64,000 nucleotides of DNA from Roseiarcus sp963798015. Its GTDB lineage: Bacteria > Pseudomonadota > Alphaproteobacteria > Rhizobiales > Beijerinckiaceae. Of this stretch, positions 44,912 through 54,635 are shown one piece after another. The notes below the pieces were generated by a model. It ran no database searches, was not told the origin of the DNA, and worked only from the letters and a program-made list of their open reading frames with translations. Location of the stretch: positions 1 to 64,000 of the forward strand of contig CAWCSA010000018.1 in the NCBI GenBank assembly GCA_963798015.1. The letters run 5' to 3'. The translations under genes and the position numbers were made by a program. Position 1 is the stretch's first letter; each line of letters begins with the position of its first letter.

Positions 44912-45940
44912 ATGATGACGAAACTCGACAGGCGTGAGTTCGTGCGGGCGCTGGGCGCTGCCGGCGGACTAGCGGCGGCTGCGCCGGCGCTTTCTCCTTC
45001 CGGCGCGCGAGCGGCAAACTTGGGCAAGGTCGCGTATCAGTTTAGTTGGATCAAGAATTTCCAATTCGCAGGCGAATATGTCGCTGACTACAAGAGGTAC
45101 TACGCCGCGGAGGGAATAGAAGTCGACCTTCTCGCCGGCGGCCCGACGTTGAGCGTCGAGCCGGTGGTCGTTTCGGGCAAGGCGCTGATCGGTCAGGTCA
45201 ACGCGGATTCGGCCGCAACCGCCAACGCCAAAGGCGCCGGGCTCCGCATCATTGGGACGGACTATCAGAAGAGCCCGTTCTCAATGATCTCTATGACCAG
45301 GGCCGCGCTGAAGACGCCACAGGACATGATTGGCAAGAAGATCGGTATCCAGAACACTAATCTGGTGCTCTGGCATGCATTCCTCAATATCAACAAGATC
45401 GATCCGGACAAGATCAGCACCGTGCCGGTGCAGTTCGACTTTTCGCCGCTGGTCTCCGGCGAGGTCGACGGCTTCTTCGGCTATTCCAATGACGACGTGG
45501 TTCATCTTCGCGAGAAGGGGAACGACGTCACCTACTTCCTGTTCGGCGACTTCGGCTACAAGCTCTATACGGCAGCCTACGCCGTGAGAGCCGACAGCCT
45601 GACGGACAAGACCAAGCGCGCGCAGATTCTCGCCTTCATGGGCGGCGACATTCGCGGCTGGCAGGACGTCGTGAAGGACCCGACGCTCGGCGCAAAGCTC
45701 ACGGTCGACGTCTACGGAAAGGGAAACGGCCTAAATGAGACGGCCGAATACAAGTCTTGTCAGCTTACGAACGAACTTATGGTTAACGACGTCACCAAGG
45801 CGCACGGGCTGTTCTGGATGAGCGACGAAGGCATCAAGGAGACGATCGACACCATGGCCGTGGCGGGCATCAAGGCGACGCCCGACATGTTCACCAACGA
45901 AATTCTCAATGAGATCTACAAAGGAAGGTCGTCTCTCTGA
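44912..45940 (+). CDS. ABC transporter substrate-binding protein, THI5/NMT1-like, Tat-exported
   Basis: 342 residues. MTKLDRREFVRALGAAGGLA is a Tat signal (twin Arg then F) with a hydrophobic stretch and a likely cut after GARAAN. The mature part is NMT1/THI5-like: VAYQFSWIKNFQFAGEYVAD, YYAAEGIEVDLLAGGPTLSV and LISGKALIGQVNADSAA-like (here VVVSGKALIGQVNADSA), then VDGFFGYSNDDVVHLREKG. The family binds hydroxymethylpyrimidine precursors, aromatic sulfonates or related compounds. Tat export suggests a folded or cofactor-like protein, though this is common for THI5-type binding proteins. Spaced 52 bp from the creatininase. Confidence 0.9.
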   Translation: MMTKLDRREFVRALGAAGGLAAAAPALSPSGARAANLGKVAYQFSWIKNFQFAGEYVADYKRYYAAEGIEVDLLAGGPTLSVEPVVVSGKALIGQVNADSAATANAKGAGLRIIGTDYQKSPFSMISMTRAALKTPQDMIGKKIGIQNTNLVLWHAFLNINKIDPDKISTVPVQFDFSPLVSGEVDGFFGYSNDDVVHLREKGNDVTYFLFGDFGYKLYTAAYAVRADSLTDKTKRAQILAFMGGDIRGWQDVVKDPTLGAKLTVDVYGKGNGLNETAEYKSCQLTNELMVNDVTKAHGLFWMSDEGIKETIDTMAVAGIKATPDMFTNEILNEIYKGRSSL

Positions 45941-45964
45941 GCGGGGGCGCCAATCAGGAAGAAC

Positions 45965-46549
45965 ATGACGGTCAATTATCAAAGCCAAGACTTGTGGAGC
46001 CGCAGCACGAGCGTCAACGGCTATCCGATCGACGAGCTGCGCTCAGTGCTCCAAAAATCAATCCGACGTGGCCTCCTCGAGGAGGCCATGCTCGCCGGCT
46101 ATGAACTCTACGCCAGCGGTCCGGAATGCGAGGAGATGCTCTGGCGCCGGCTGGAGATCATCGCGACCGAGGATGTCGGAACCGGGCTGGTTCAGGGGCC
46201 GGCGATGATGGAGGGGCTGTACCAGCAGCAGAAGCGCATGGAGGACGGCGGCGACCGGTGGATGTATGCGGCGCATGCGATCCGGCTCCTGACGGAAGCG
46301 AAGAAGGATCGCATGACCATGGAGATCGCGAGCTGGGCTCGGGAAGTCTTGACTCGCGGCGAGCGGAAGATCGTGGTCGAGGACTATCATGTCGATCTTC
46401 ATACGCGGCGAGGAGTTGAAATGGGTCGCGACGCCGCGCATTGGTGGGGAGAAGGCGCGCGTCTAGACAATCAGGTGGAGAATCTCAATCCAAAATATGG
46501 CGACTATCTGCGCGCGCGCTATGGCGGCCCAGGCGCGCCCAAACCTTAG
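45965..46549 (+). CDS. RarA/MgsA C-terminal-like protein
   Basis: 194 residues with no P-loop. LQKSIRRGLLEEAMLAGYEL, LWRRLEIIATEDVGTGLVQG and HWWGEGARLDNQ correspond to the C-terminal helical part of RarA-type clamp-loader-like ATPases (KSIRRGxxEEA...; IIASEDVG). A stand-alone copy inside a transport operon is a recurring but unexplained arrangement in alphaproteobacteria. It is spaced 24 bp from the binding protein and 36 bp from the ATPase, so it belongs to the operon. Role unknown. Confidence 0.7.
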   Translation: MTVNYQSQDLWSRSTSVNGYPIDELRSVLQKSIRRGLLEEAMLAGYELYASGPECEEMLWRRLEIIATEDVGTGLVQGPAMMEGLYQQQKRMEDGGDRWMYAAHAIRLLTEAKKDRMTMEIASWAREVLTRGERKIVVEDYHVDLHTRRGVEMGRDAAHWWGEGARLDNQVENLNPKYGDYLRARYGGPGAPKP

Positions 46550-46585
46550 CAGATCGTCGCGCCGTCTCGCGCAGGCTGGAGAGCG

Positions 46586-47428
46586 ATGAGATCGGTTGCC
46601 TTTCTTCGCGTTGTGGCCGAGGGCGAAGCGGCGGCGGTCGACGATCGCGGCGGCGTAACGCTCATAGGCGTGCGCATGATGTTTCAGGTGCGCCGCCAGC
46701 CGGTTGTCGCCCTGGAGAGCGCGTCCTTCAGTTCAGCCGCCGGCGAATTCATCGCCTTGCTTGGGCCTTCGGGGTGCGGCAAGTCGACGATTCTGAGAAT
46801 TCTCGCGGACCTCGAGAATCCGACCGAGGGCGTCGCGCTCCTTCACGGCGAGGTGCCGAGGGTGGCGCGCCGGTGCCATCAGATCGGGATCGCCTTTCAG
46901 GACGCCGCGTTGCTGCCTTGGCGCACGGTCGAGGCGAATATCCGCCTGCCTCTCGAGCTTTCGGGGCTGGAGATCGGCAGGCGGGCGGTAGAGGACCTCA
47001 TTCGCCTGGTCGGCCTGCAAGGATTTGAGGAGGCGCGGCCGGCACAATTGTCCGGCGGCATGCGCCAGCGCGTCGCCATCGCACGAGCTCTCGTTGTCGA
47101 GCCCAAGACGCTGCTTCTCGACGAGCCCTTCGGCGCCCTCGACGAGATGTTGCGTCAGCGGCTCAATCTCGGACTCCTGAAAATCTGGACGGAGCGACCG
47201 ACGACCACGCTACTGGTCACCCATTCGATCGCCGAGGCCGTCTTTCTCGCCGATCGCGTCGCCGTCATGAGCGCGCGGCCAGGCCGCATCGCCGCGATCG
47301 TGCCGATCGATCTGCCGCGCCCGCGCGCGCCCGAAATGATGCGCACGCCGGAATTCCACGCGCTCTGCGACAGGTTCAGCGAAATCCTATTCGGGCAGGG
47401 CGGCATCGTTTCCGAGGAGGACACGTGA
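46586..47428 (+). CDS. ABC transporter ATP-binding protein (SsuB/TauB type)
   Basis: 280 residues. Walker A GPSGCGKSTIL (about 60-70), Q-loop near AFQDAALLPW, signature LSGGMRQRVAIARAL (about 155), Walker B TLLLDEPFGALDE (about 178) and the H-loop LLVTHSIAEA (about 213). All motifs are intact. It energises the fused permease that starts 4 bp before its stop. Confidence 0.95.
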   Translation: MRSVAFLRVVAEGEAAAVDDRGGVTLIGVRMMFQVRRQPVVALESASFSSAAGEFIALLGPSGCGKSTILRILADLENPTEGVALLHGEVPRVARRCHQIGIAFQDAALLPWRTVEANIRLPLELSGLEIGRRAVEDLIRLVGLQGFEEARPAQLSGGMRQRVAIARALVVEPKTLLLDEPFGALDEMLRQRLNLGLLKIWTERPTTTLLVTHSIAEAVFLADRVAVMSARPGRIAAIVPIDLPRPRAPEMMRTPEFHALCDRFSEILFGQGGIVSEEDT

Positions 47429-49113
47429 GCGCCGGAAGCGTCGCCCGGGGAGAAGCGCCGGCCTTGCCGAGCTGGGCCTATGGCGCGCTCGGTGGGGCGG
47501 CCTTGTTGTTGGCGTGGCAGGTGGTTATTCAATTTGCTTATTCCGGCAACGGCACCATTCCATCGCCCGCGCAAATCGCTCAGCAATTCTGGTCGGACGG
47601 CTTACTGTTCTACGTTCAGAGCGCCGCTCATACGCTTCGTTCGGCGGCGATAGGTTGGGTCTGGGGCAACGGCCTCGCGATTCTTCTTGCGATGCTCGCC
47701 TTCACGATTCCGGCGGCTGCGCCGACGATCCTGCAGCTCGGCGTCCTTTCATATTGCCTGCCGATTATCGCCATCGGTCCTGTGCTGAGCATCCTGTTCA
47801 GCGGCGATGTCCCCCGCATCGCGCTTGCGGCGATTTCTGTCTTCTTCATCACCTTGGTCGGCGCGACGATCGGCTTGCACAGCCCAGAAGCGGCGATCCT
47901 CGATGTCGTTCTTGGCTTCGGCGGCGAGCGGTCGGACCAGCTTCGTAAGGTCAGGTTGCGCGCGGCGCTTCCGAGTCTTTTCGCCGCGCTTCGGATCGCA
48001 GCCCCCTCGGCGATCCTCGGCGCGATGGTCGGCGAATTCCTCGGTGCCGAGAACGGGCTGGGAGTATTGCTGATCAATTCTCAACAGGCTCTCAACTACA
48101 GCCGGACCTGGGCGATCGCGGTCTTCGCCACGGCCGTCGCGGGCCTCGCCTATGGGTTGACCAGTCTCGCGGCCAGATTGCTGACCCCTTGGGCGCGCGA
48201 GACGAACGTCAATCTCGCCGCCGGCAGTGGATTGCGCAGGCCGCCGTACGTGGGCCCGATGGCGCTCCGCATCGTACGTTCGGTCGCCTCGGTACTGTTC
48301 TCCTTCGCCTTCGTCCTGCTGGTTTGGCGCCTTTTGCTGACTGTGCTCGACGTCTCGCCGTTCATCGGTAAGGGTCCAATCGACGTTTGGGACTATCTGA
48401 CGGACCCGAGCACGGGCGCGGCTAATATCGCGGCGCTCGAGACCGAATCGCTCATCTCAATACGGGACGCCACGATCGGCCTATTCGCCGGCGCTTGCGC
48501 GGCTGTGGCGACAGCGGCGGCCTTCGTGGTCTGGCCGTCCTTCCAACGCGCCTTGATCGGTCCGGCTCTCGCCTTGCAGTCGGTGCCGTTGATCGCCGTG
48601 ACCCCGGTGATCGTCCTCATTTTCGGGCGTAATCTGACTGCGATCGCGGTGATCGGCGGGGTCGTGACGTTCTTTCCGACGCTCGTGAACGTCAGCCTGG
48701 CCCTCAATCGTACGCCGCAGCAAACGATCGATCTGATGCGCGTTTACGGCGCGTCTCAATTTGCGACTTTGTGGAAGGTGCGGCTACCAACGGCGTTGCC
48801 CGCGCTCTTCGCCTCGCTGCGCATCGCGGCGCCACTCGCCATGACCGGCGCCATGTTGGCGGAATGGCTGGCGACCGGCCGCGGGCTCGGCTACGCCATG
48901 TTGAGCGCCAGCGCGACCTCAGACTATGATGGTCTTTGGGCACGCGTCGCACTGGCCACCACCTTCACCCTGACGATCTATAAGCTGATCGGCGTCGTCG
49001 AGCAGTTCGTGATCAATCATCTGAGCGGCGTGCGCACATTCGGCGGTTCAAAGCGAGCCGGCGAACGCTCGCCCGCCGTCGACGGACGCCCAACATTATA
49101 CGCCAGAATGTGA
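47425..49113 (+). CDS. ABC permease, two permease halves in one protein
   Basis: 562 residues with GTG start overlapping the ATPase stop (GTGA). Half 1 (about 15-255) and half 2 (about 285-545) each contain five or six transmembrane helices and one SsuC/TauC-type coupling loop: RKVRLRAALPSLFAALRIAA (about 172) and WKVRLPTALPALFASLRIAA (about 450). Two homologous domains fused in one chain replace the usual homodimer; this is known but not the rule for this family. The halves are clearly diverged. Last gene of the operon. Confidence 0.93.
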   Translation: MSAGSVARGEAPALPSWAYGALGGAALLLAWQVVIQFAYSGNGTIPSPAQIAQQFWSDGLLFYVQSAAHTLRSAAIGWVWGNGLAILLAMLAFTIPAAAPTILQLGVLSYCLPIIAIGPVLSILFSGDVPRIALAAISVFFITLVGATIGLHSPEAAILDVVLGFGGERSDQLRKVRLRAALPSLFAALRIAAPSAILGAMVGEFLGAENGLGVLLINSQQALNYSRTWAIAVFATAVAGLAYGLTSLAARLLTPWARETNVNLAAGSGLRRPPYVGPMALRIVRSVASVLFSFAFVLLVWRLLLTVLDVSPFIGKGPIDVWDYLTDPSTGAANIAALETESLISIRDATIGLFAGACAAVATAAAFVVWPSFQRALIGPALALQSVPLIAVTPVIVLIFGRNLTAIAVIGGVVTFFPTLVNVSLALNRTPQQTIDLMRVYGASQFATLWKVRLPTALPALFASLRIAAPLAMTGAMLAEWLATGRGLGYAMLSASATSDYDGLWARVALATTFTLTIYKLIGVVEQFVINHLSGVRTFGGSKRAGERSPAVDGRPTLYARM

Positions 49114-49417
49114 TTGCGCCGGCCTCTCGGCGGCACAGTCCGTACCACGAGCGGGCATTGTCACACCCAGCAAGTAAAGGCTCTACTGAAGGTCGGCTGC
49201 AAGTCCCCATGCGGCAGAATGAATGACTGCTGTGGGTTGATTGACCTTTTCGACAACGCCGTTGCGGGACGACTGCCAATTGCGTTTTGCAGTCGTCCAT
49301 TGCACCTGACGGCGCGTGTCGGCGGCGTCCCTCACCACCCTGTCCCCGGGGTAGCGAGAGCGTTTGCAGTTAATTGCACCGCTCACCCGCAACGATGATT
49401 ATCGCCCTCGGGAAATC
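49114..49417. other. Intergenic scar
   Basis: About 300 bp with nothing recognised. Confidence 0.4.
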
Positions 49418-49615
49418 GTGTCCCTTGGCAGCACCTGCGCCATCGGGCCCGTGGTGGACAATGAGCTTAGAGTTCAGGGTTTCGAGGGTCTGCGAGTTGT
49501 CGACGCCTCTGTGATGCCGAGCATCGTGCGCGGCAACACAAATGCGCCGACAGTTATGATTGCTGAGCGCGCGGCTGACCTCATCCACGACGCCCAGGGC
49601 CGATGTGGATCTTGA
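49418..49615 (+). pseudogene. GMC oxidoreductase, C-terminal fragment
   Basis: VSLGSTCAIGPVVDNELRVQ then GFEGLRVVDASVMPSIVRGN and TNAPTVMIAERAADLI: the PS00624-type tail of choline-dehydrogenase-like enzymes, with the active-site N of GNTNAP. The N-terminal FAD domain is missing. Confidence 0.8.
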
Positions 49616-49707
49616 GGGGCTCCTATGCCGTCACTTTATTTCAACCGTCCACCATGCTCTGGGGCACTGCTCGGCGTTACTCATTGCGGAACGGCCGCTA
49701 TTTGCGC

Positions 49708-50106
49708 TTAGGTGTCGGTCTGCTTTGGCACTCTGCCGACGCGGATTGATAATGGGCGCCCCGCTATCGCGCCACCGAGATCATCCGTGATGCTGATGGG
49801 CAGGCATTTGGCGAGGGCTCCGATGGCGCCCGCTACAAAAGCGTTTTGAGCATCGGCGTCGCCGAGTAGGTGCGAATGGGTTATTCTGGGCTTGCCAAGC
49901 AAAGAGCCGTCACGCTTCAGGGCAAAGATGATCGTGAGCTCGGAACCTGCACTGTCGCCCGGCGACGCCTTCACGCAAGCACTGAGTTCGCGCCAGAGAT
50001 CGGGGAGCGTATTGGCTGGAGCGCTTCTCGCTTCGATTGGGCTTGCGGCCAGGAATGCCAGAGAGGCGATGATCCGGATTTTCTGGTGCATTCGTTCGCT
50101 CGTCAT
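49708..50106 (-). CDS. Secreted TonB-C-like protein
   Basis: 132 residues. Signal peptide (KIRIIASLAFLAASPIEARS) with cleavage near RSAPA. The mature part (LPDLWRELSACVKASPGDSA, LTIIFALKRDGSLLGKPRIT, GAIGALAKCLPISIT and GGAIAGRPLSIRVG) matches a family of small periplasmic alphaproteobacterial proteins with a TonB-C-like fold and two conserved cysteines. Function unknown. Start at 50106 is chosen to give a proper signal peptide. Confidence 0.75.
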   Translation of the reverse strand: MTSERMHQKIRIIASLAFLAASPIEARSAPANTLPDLWRELSACVKASPGDSAGSELTIIFALKRDGSLLGKPRITHSHLLGDADAQNAFVAGAIGALAKCLPISITDDLGGAIAGRPLSIRVGRVPKQTDT

Positions 50107-50221
50107 TCGTTGCCGAGCCATACCGTGGCCGTGAGATGAAGACCAGAAGGCTGATCGCGCGATAAAATCCCGGCCCGCCTGATCGAGGCGCGCGAGCGTG
50201 CCGCCGTCAATGAAAAACATT

Positions 50222-50430
50222 CTACTTGTAATATCCGACGCCGCAGCCCAGATCGCCAACTCTGGTCACCAAGCTCACCTTCGCAACCGGCGTCTTGTCA
50301 GCGCCAGGCATTGGGAAATTGGGAACACGTAGCTGACCTCGGTTAATTCACCTTCCGGCTTCTGGGACGCGGCGTAGAGCTCAGCGCCAAAAGGTTTGCC
50401 GGTAGAGCCTCGAAGCCGAGGTGAATTTCG
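50222..50430 (-). pseudogene. Cache-domain protein, C-terminal fragment with frameshift
   Basis: GKPFGAELYAASQKPEGELT then EVSYVFP in one frame, and after a shift near 50320, PVAKVSLVTRVGDLGCGVGY YK-stop. This is the end of small periplasmic Cache-type proteins (...GDxxCGVGYYK). No signal peptide or first half. Confidence 0.55.
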
Positions 50431-50522
50431 AAAGACGGCGCGAGCCCACAGCTCGGTCTGCAACGGCCACTCAACTCGTCGGTGCTCAAAACGCGTTGTT
50501 GGTGTACATTGGGAGAATTACA

Positions 50523-50860
50523 CTATCCGGTTCTGGGCTGCAGAGCATCAGCATGAGCCGCGAGAGTCCCGAATTTGGATCCAGGGGGCTCACGCGCCCC
50601 CTCACTGCCCAGCTGCTTTTCAAGCGCCTGCCGCACTAAGCCGACTACATAAGGCAGTTCTGTGGGGCTGCTGATGCGCACCTCGACATCGCCGTTGCCC
50701 CAGCGACCGAGGCCTGTAACGTCCTTGCACAGGCCTTTGGGGTCGCTGATCTCGGTAAAGTCCATATTCAAGGAAAGTCGCAGCTGCTTTGCTTGAGGGC
50801 TCGGCCTTGTAAGCCACGTATAGTTTCAGAAATTCTTTGGTTTGGCCAGGGTCCAACTTT
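50523..50860 (-). pseudogene. DUF5655-like fragment with frameshift
   Basis: Frame 1 (about 50775-50860): FLKLYVAYKAEPSSKAAAT. Frame 2: LNMDFTEISDPKGLCKDVTG, LGRWGNGDVEVRISSPTEL and YVVGLVRQALEK. This matches the C-terminal DUF5655-like domain found on DUF262-type and related proteins, with a single frameshift between the halves. Confidence 0.65.
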
Positions 50861-51068
50861 GTGGCTCTACCGTGGGCAACCCTGGCGAGCGGTCGTTGTT
50901 CGCGCCTCCCCCTCAGCGCCGCCAGTTCTGGGCTTGCACATCCTCTTTTTCGGCGCGTTCGAATCTTCGTCTCCGGATATTCTCGCGAACCGTTTCGTCG
51001 GGGTTGATTTGGATCTACTCTCGCCGGAGGTGCGCCGACCCCCGCCAAGCTTAGCGGCCTGATTTCGA

Positions 51069-53210
51069 TTAAATCCATGCGGACATGGCGGCTGAGCTGG
51101 CTCGGGCCTCTTCCGGAAGAACGACACCTTTCTCGTGCGCAATCTTGGCGGCGAACAACATCTGCGCCGGACTTGGCGTTCTTGGATTACTCTTGCCGGC
51201 AGTTTCGCCATCAGATTTCCGCGGCGCGTGTTGCTCTAGGAATGCGCGGCAGATGGATCCGGACGTGGCATAGCCAGCCGGGGGCTTGATGCGCTTCTGA
51301 CGCGCGATGCTGTCGGCAAATCGTTTCATCGCCGGCGTTGGCGGGCGTCCTCCGCCCGTGCCTCCACCGGACGCGGCGGCGAGCAAAGGCGATGTACGGC
51401 CAGGCGTACCCTGCTTGAGCTTGCCGATAATTCGCTGGGCGACGTCGCACACGGCGTCAATGGCGCCAGCCATCTCCTGCTTTCCAAAGACGACATCGTC
51501 AAGCAGACATTCAAGTTGCGCCGTCACGCCCGGATCGACGAGGGCGGGGTCCGCCTGCTGGAGAACGCCATACAGCGTCAGACCCGTTGCTGTGGGAACA
51601 ATGTTCTTGGCCTGAACAGTCAGAAAATCCTGCCTCTTCAATCCGCCGATGATCTCGGCGCGGGTTGCCGGCGTGCCGATGCCTTTGGCCTCTTTCAGCC
51701 TGTCGCGCAGAACCTCGTCGTCGACAAAGCGCCAGGCATTCTGCATCGCCCCGATCAATGTGCCTTCATTGTAGCGCGGCGGCGGACGGGTCTCTTTGTC
51801 CTCAATCGTCGGCTCCCGCAATTGGGCCGTCTCGCCATTTTGCATTGGCGGAAGCAATTGGGCGTCGTCGCCCTTTTCGTCGGCGGGTTGCCATTCAGGA
51901 AAAGCGGCGCGCCAACCAAGATCAATGGGCTGGCGGCCAGTCGCTTTGAAGGGAAACCCTCTTACGTCCAGCACTGCCGTTGTCTGCCGATAGCGAAAGT
52001 CCGGCATGATGGCGGCGAGGTAGGCTCGCGCGATGACGTCGAACAGTTTCTTTTCCTCGATCGAAAGCCGCGGCCACACTTCTCGCAGGCCGTCGACCGT
52101 ATTGACGTTGGGGATGACCGCGTGATGGCTGGCGCCGTCGAGCCCCTTGTCGTGGAAGGAGCCGCTTGCGCCCCTGCGGATGATAGGTTGCGCCGGCACG
52201 GGGATTCGACTGAAGGATTGACCTACCTGCAGTCCGGCCACGATCTTCGGGACGTCCGCTATGAGGTTCTCCGGTAGATAGCGAACCTCGGCGCGGGGAT
52301 AAGTGATGATCTTCTTGCCCTGACCGTCATAAAGTTCCTGCGCGACCTCCAGCGTCTTGGACGCCGCCCACCCGAAGCGCGACGAGCACAGTTTCTGCAG
52401 CGAGGGCAGATCATGCAGCTTGGGCGGCCCTTGGCGCTTGTCTTCGACGCGTACCGCAAGCGGGCCCTCGAAGTTTCGAGCCGCGTGGGCAACGCTTTCG
52501 GCAACTTCGCGACGAAGAATCCGTTCCTGTGGAGCATGCCGCATTTTGAATTGACCGCGCGCGACCTTGGCTGTGGCGATGATCTCAAAATAGGCAACGG
52601 GAACGAAGTCGCGGATTTCCAACTCGCGTTTGCAGACGATCGCCAGAGTCGGCGTCTTCACACGACCGACCCCGATCACGCCCCGAGCCCGCTTGCCGAG
52701 AATGACGGTAGCCGTGCGGGTGAGCGACAAATTGTAGATCTGATCGGCCTGGCGGCGCGCAACGGCGGCCGCATAAAGGCGCGAATATTCGGAATTGGGT
52801 TTGGCTCGAGCGAACGATTCGCGGATGGTCTGGGCATCCTGCGCGGTGAACAGGACCCGCATGACCTCGCCGCGGTAATTGTAATGCTCAAGGATCTCCT
52901 GACCGATGAGTTGTCCCTCCCGATCGCAATCGGTGGCGAGCCAGACGCGTTTGGCGGAGCGCAGCGCCTCGCGAATGGCCTTGAGCTTGGCGGCCTTGTT
53001 GCCGCCATCGGCCGGGCGCGTCCCATACAGCCCTTCGGGGCGCAGCAGGATCGGCGACCAGCGCTTCCATTCGGGAACTACATCCTCCGGTTCTTGCAAA
53101 TCGAACAAATGCCCTTCTGCGGGCAGCACCTCGCCGTAGCGAGAACCAATTGCCGCGCGGACATCTTTCGCTTGGCTGGTTTTCTCGGTGATGACGATTT
53201 GATCAGCCAT
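51069..53210 (-). CDS. topB: Type IA DNA topoisomerase (topoisomerase III-like)
   Basis: 713 residues. TOPRIM domain: VITEKTSQAKDVRAAIG (Glu) and WLATDCDREGQLIGQEIL (DxDxE). The active-site Tyr is Y304 in IITYPRAEVRYLPENL; the family consensus is YPRTDSRYL, so the T and D next to it are A and E here. The rest of the IA core follows (GIGTPATRAEIIGGLKRQDF). The C-terminus has two copies of a short helical motif (KRFADSIARQKRIKPPAGYA and LFAAKIAHEKGVVLPEEARA). It relaxes or decatenates DNA via single-strand passage; on islands and plasmids such enzymes are linked to conjugative or replicative functions. Start at 53210 gives MADQIVITEK. Confidence 0.9.
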   Translation of the reverse strand: MADQIVITEKTSQAKDVRAAIGSRYGEVLPAEGHLFDLQEPEDVVPEWKRWSPILLRPEGLYGTRPADGGNKAAKLKAIREALRSAKRVWLATDCDREGQLIGQEILEHYNYRGEVMRVLFTAQDAQTIRESFARAKPNSEYSRLYAAAVARRQADQIYNLSLTRTATVILGKRARGVIGVGRVKTPTLAIVCKRELEIRDFVPVAYFEIIATAKVARGQFKMRHAPQERILRREVAESVAHAARNFEGPLAVRVEDKRQGPPKLHDLPSLQKLCSSRFGWAASKTLEVAQELYDGQGKKIITYPRAEVRYLPENLIADVPKIVAGLQVGQSFSRIPVPAQPIIRRGASGSFHDKGLDGASHHAVIPNVNTVDGLREVWPRLSIEEKKLFDVIARAYLAAIMPDFRYRQTTAVLDVRGFPFKATGRQPIDLGWRAAFPEWQPADEKGDDAQLLPPMQNGETAQLREPTIEDKETRPPPRYNEGTLIGAMQNAWRFVDDEVLRDRLKEAKGIGTPATRAEIIGGLKRQDFLTVQAKNIVPTATGLTLYGVLQQADPALVDPGVTAQLECLLDDVVFGKQEMAGAIDAVCDVAQRIIGKLKQGTPGRTSPLLAAASGGGTGGGRPPTPAMKRFADSIARQKRIKPPAGYATSGSICRAFLEQHAPRKSDGETAGKSNPRTPSPAQMLFAAKIAHEKGVVLPEEARASSAAMSAWI

Positions 53211-53588
53211 GGGACACCGGTTTCGGAGGTGCGAATCGATGCTTTCGATGTGAGAACGTATAGTGAACACAGATCCCGAGCAATCCCGCCCGTTGCACAG
53301 CACGTGAAGACCAATGAATTGCAGGTTCAGGCAGCCCCACGAGTGCAGGTGCAACTTCTACCACCCATTCCACGCCGACAGGCGCACTTTTGTTCGCCTG
53401 GACTCGTTGCTGCGGCCGTGGTGCGTGGGTACGGGTGCAGACGCCCGACTCCGATCTTCGTGGGCGCGCTCGGCGCAGATCAAAGCCGACGAATTCTCCT
53501 GGGGAACACTTAAGCCCGAGAATGGCGACTGACGCTGGCGAATAGCGTCGTTGCGTTCCGCCTTATCCCGGATCGGCGGCGATGCGGA
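53211..53588. other. Upstream region of topB and downstream region of mucR
   Basis: No gene seen. An AT-richer segment near 53240-53290 could hold the topB promoter. Confidence 0.4.
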
Positions 53589-54035
53589 TTAGGCTTGAAC
53601 GGCCTTCGGCGGGCGACCGCGATTACGACCTCGCGCCTTGCCGCTCATTTGCCCAAGACCGATCGCCTTTGCCAGCGTCGAGCGCACAGCCGCGTAATGT
53701 GGGGCGACCATAGGATAGTCGGACGGAAGCTTCCATTTCGTGCGATATTGATCCGGCGTCAGGCCGTGTCCCGCAAGGTGCCGTTTCAGCGACTTGAACT
53801 TTTTTCCATCCTCGAGGCAGATCAAATATTCCGGTGTGATCGATTTGCGGAGCGAGACTGCTGGCTCCCTCGGTTCTTCTTTCGCGGCCGGAACCTCCGC
53901 CTGGTTGGAGAGCCTTGCCAAAGCGTCATGAACTGCTTGGATCAAAGCAGGCAGTTCGCCTTTTGGGACGGGGTTATTGGAGACGTATGCGGCGACGACT
54001 TCTGCGGCCGTATGAAGAGTAACTGGTGCGGACAT
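53589..54035 (-). CDS. MucR/Ros-type zinc-finger regulator
   Basis: 148 residues starting MSAPVTLHTAAEVVAAYVSN. Typical MucR C-terminus: EYLICLEDGKKFKSLKRHLA, LTPDQYRTKWKLPSDYPMVA and RSTLAKAIGLGQ, with a basic tail. The first zinc ligand Cys is present, but the second is Asp (CLEDG for CLECG); this variant is known from some rhizobial Ros homologues, where the Asp can take part in zinc binding. Probably regulates genes of the element. Confidence 0.9.
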   Translation of the reverse strand: MSAPVTLHTAAEVVAAYVSNNPVPKGELPALIQAVHDALARLSNQAEVPAAKEEPREPAVSLRKSITPEYLICLEDGKKFKSLKRHLAGHGLTPDQYRTKWKLPSDYPMVAPHYAAVRSTLAKAIGLGQMSGKARGRNRGRPPKAVQA

Positions 54036-54635
54036 GACAAAATCCTCCCCAAACTTGCTCGTCTTTCGGTACGCTAGCGTGCGCGATTCGTCGAGCATTG
54101 GCGGCGCATAATATCCATCGTGTTTGAGGCCAGTACGAATAGTGGATTTGTCTGCATCTGCACTATCAGCCCCGACCGATGCCGAGCACCGCCTTTCTCC
54201 GCGACATTTCGCTTCCTCGCGGGCCACAATTCGATCGAAACCACGGAGCCCCAGATCGGCCGACACACATGAGCTGAAAGGCGGCTGATCGGTTTCCGCG
54301 TAAACTTCGATCCCGCATTTTCACGGCTCCTGCACATTCGGAGCATGGGGCCGTTTGTGAAAAAACTGGGGGAACTGCAAAATCCTGGACCACCTAATCC
54401 CGTCCGCGGGGGACGCGCCAATCGGCGTTTGTCGACGAAGCGCTGAGGCAGTGAGGCAAATCGTAAGCAGAGCGACCAGACCCGCGGGATCAACCCCCTG
54501 AGATCTCGCGGCGATCGCGGACCTTGCGCCAACGCGGCATGCATGCCTGCTCCGCCAATCATCATGCGACGGACGCCGATCGTCACGATCAAGCGTTCCC
54601 CGGCATCCGCGCGCGGTGGCTCCGAGACCGCGTGG
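54036..54635. other. Intergenic/scar region, no supported gene
   Basis: 600 bp. Several frames are open but none has a recognisable motif. Confidence 0.4.
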
